The notes below the pieces were generated by a model. That model was given only the letters and a program-made list of their open reading frames with translations, was not told where the DNA came from and searched no databases. Shown piece after piece: positions 5,387 through 5,515 of a stretch of 5,515 nucleotides of DNA (positions within the stretch are counted from its first letter, which is position 1; every line of letters begins with the position of its first letter). Where the stretch lies: contig JAKAAZ010000224.1 of assembly GCA_021802085.1 (NCBI GenBank), forward strand, positions 1 through 5,515, given 5' to 3'. Position numbers and translations under genes: made by a program. Source of the DNA: Acidobacteriota bacterium (lineage in GTDB: Bacteria > Acidobacteriota > Terriglobia > Terriglobales > Acidobacteriaceae).

Positions 5387-5470
5387 GAGCCGACCCTAAC
5401 GCTGTTCGAGATTGCATTGCAAGCTCTACAGGGGATTTCAGTGTTTCCAGCCCGGTGGTATTCTTAGATC
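5387..5470. promoter_or_regulatory. Divergent intergenic region of the relaxase and the right-edge gene
   Basis: These 84 bases must hold the promoters of two genes read in opposite directions. On the relaxase side AGGG (5394-5397, minus strand) is the ribosome binding site. On the other side TATTCT (5459-5464) is a weak -10 candidate whose start point would fall about on the ATG at 5471, which has no good Shine-Dalgarno sequence. The palindrome at 5402-5431 sits in the middle, where an operator for both directions would be expected. Confidence 0.45.
5402..5431. repeat. Imperfect palindrome in front of the relaxase gene (operator or oriT candidate)
   Basis: The core TTGCA-T-TGCAA (5412-5422) is a perfect 11-base odd palindrome. 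It is extended by GAG (5408-5410) and CTC (5424-5426) after one mismatched pair, and by CTGT (5402-5405) and ACAG (5428-5431) after a small unequal internal loop. It could be the operator of a regulator, or a hairpin of a relaxase target site, since such sites often lie close to the relaxase gene. Nothing in the sequence identifies a nick position. Confidence 0.45.
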
Positions 5471-5515
5471 ATGGAAGTTACCCTAAACATCCCGGACGAA
5501 CTTGCCGCCCAGATC
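5471..5515 (+). CDS. Start of a small antitoxin-like protein (truncated by the window edge)
   Basis: Only 15 codons are visible, giving MEVTLNIPDELAAQI. A beta-strand-forming start followed by PDELA is typical of small DNA-binding antitoxins, such as UPF0175-family or ribbon-helix-helix proteins, and UPF0175 is my best guess. The ATG at 5471 has no clear Shine-Dalgarno sequence; GGTGG at 5454-5458 is 12 bases away. It is read divergently from the relaxase. If it is an antitoxin, a toxin gene should follow just outside the window. The identity rests on very few residues. Confidence 0.5.
   Translation, partial: MEVTLNIPDELAAQI

Noticed and set aside
1..5515. CRISPR array
   Set aside because: No regularly spaced direct repeats of 23-40 bases are present anywhere.

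Overview
The window looks like one end of an integrated mobile element or genomic island in a bacterium. Codon choice and the style of the proteins suggest a soil Acidobacteriota (Terriglobia-like) host. That is an impression from the protein sequences, mainly the integrase N-terminus and the relaxase; no database was consulted.

Layout, left to right. (1) 16-1397, minus strand: a two-gene operon of a small excisionase-like winged-HTH protein and a complete tyrosine recombinase. The two overlap by 4 bases (ATGA) and each has a good Shine-Dalgarno sequence. (2) 1398-1843: a 446-base non-coding stretch rich in symmetry. It has short repeats near the operon's 5' side and, at 1630-1774, a nested inverted-repeat element. 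That element has 15-bp outer arms with one mismatch, then a 7-bp and a 15-bp perfect arm, then two small internal hairpins. It resembles a MITE or transposase-less insertion sequence, and it is the most unusual thing in the window. (3) 1844-2615, plus strand: a toxin-antitoxin pair, PIN-domain nuclease first and ribbon-helix-helix antitoxin second. (4) 2655-5386, minus strand: a MobF (TrwC/TraI-type) conjugative relaxase-helicase of about 910 residues, split by a one-base frameshift near 3920-3925, just after the helicase Walker A motif. (5) 5387-5470: an 84-base divergent intergenic region with an imperfect palindrome. (6) 5471-5515, plus strand: the first 15 codons of a further gene, which look like the start of a small antitoxin-type protein.

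How the parts would work together (inference): the integrase and HTH protein would integrate and excise the element, the PIN/RHH pair would stabilise it, and the relaxase would nick and unwind it for conjugative transfer. No type IV secretion or coupling-protein gene lies in the window, so an integrative conjugative element and a merely mobilizable island cannot be told apart. If the relaxase frameshift is real and not bypassed, the element has probably lost self-initiated transfer while keeping an intact integrase and toxin-antitoxin pair.
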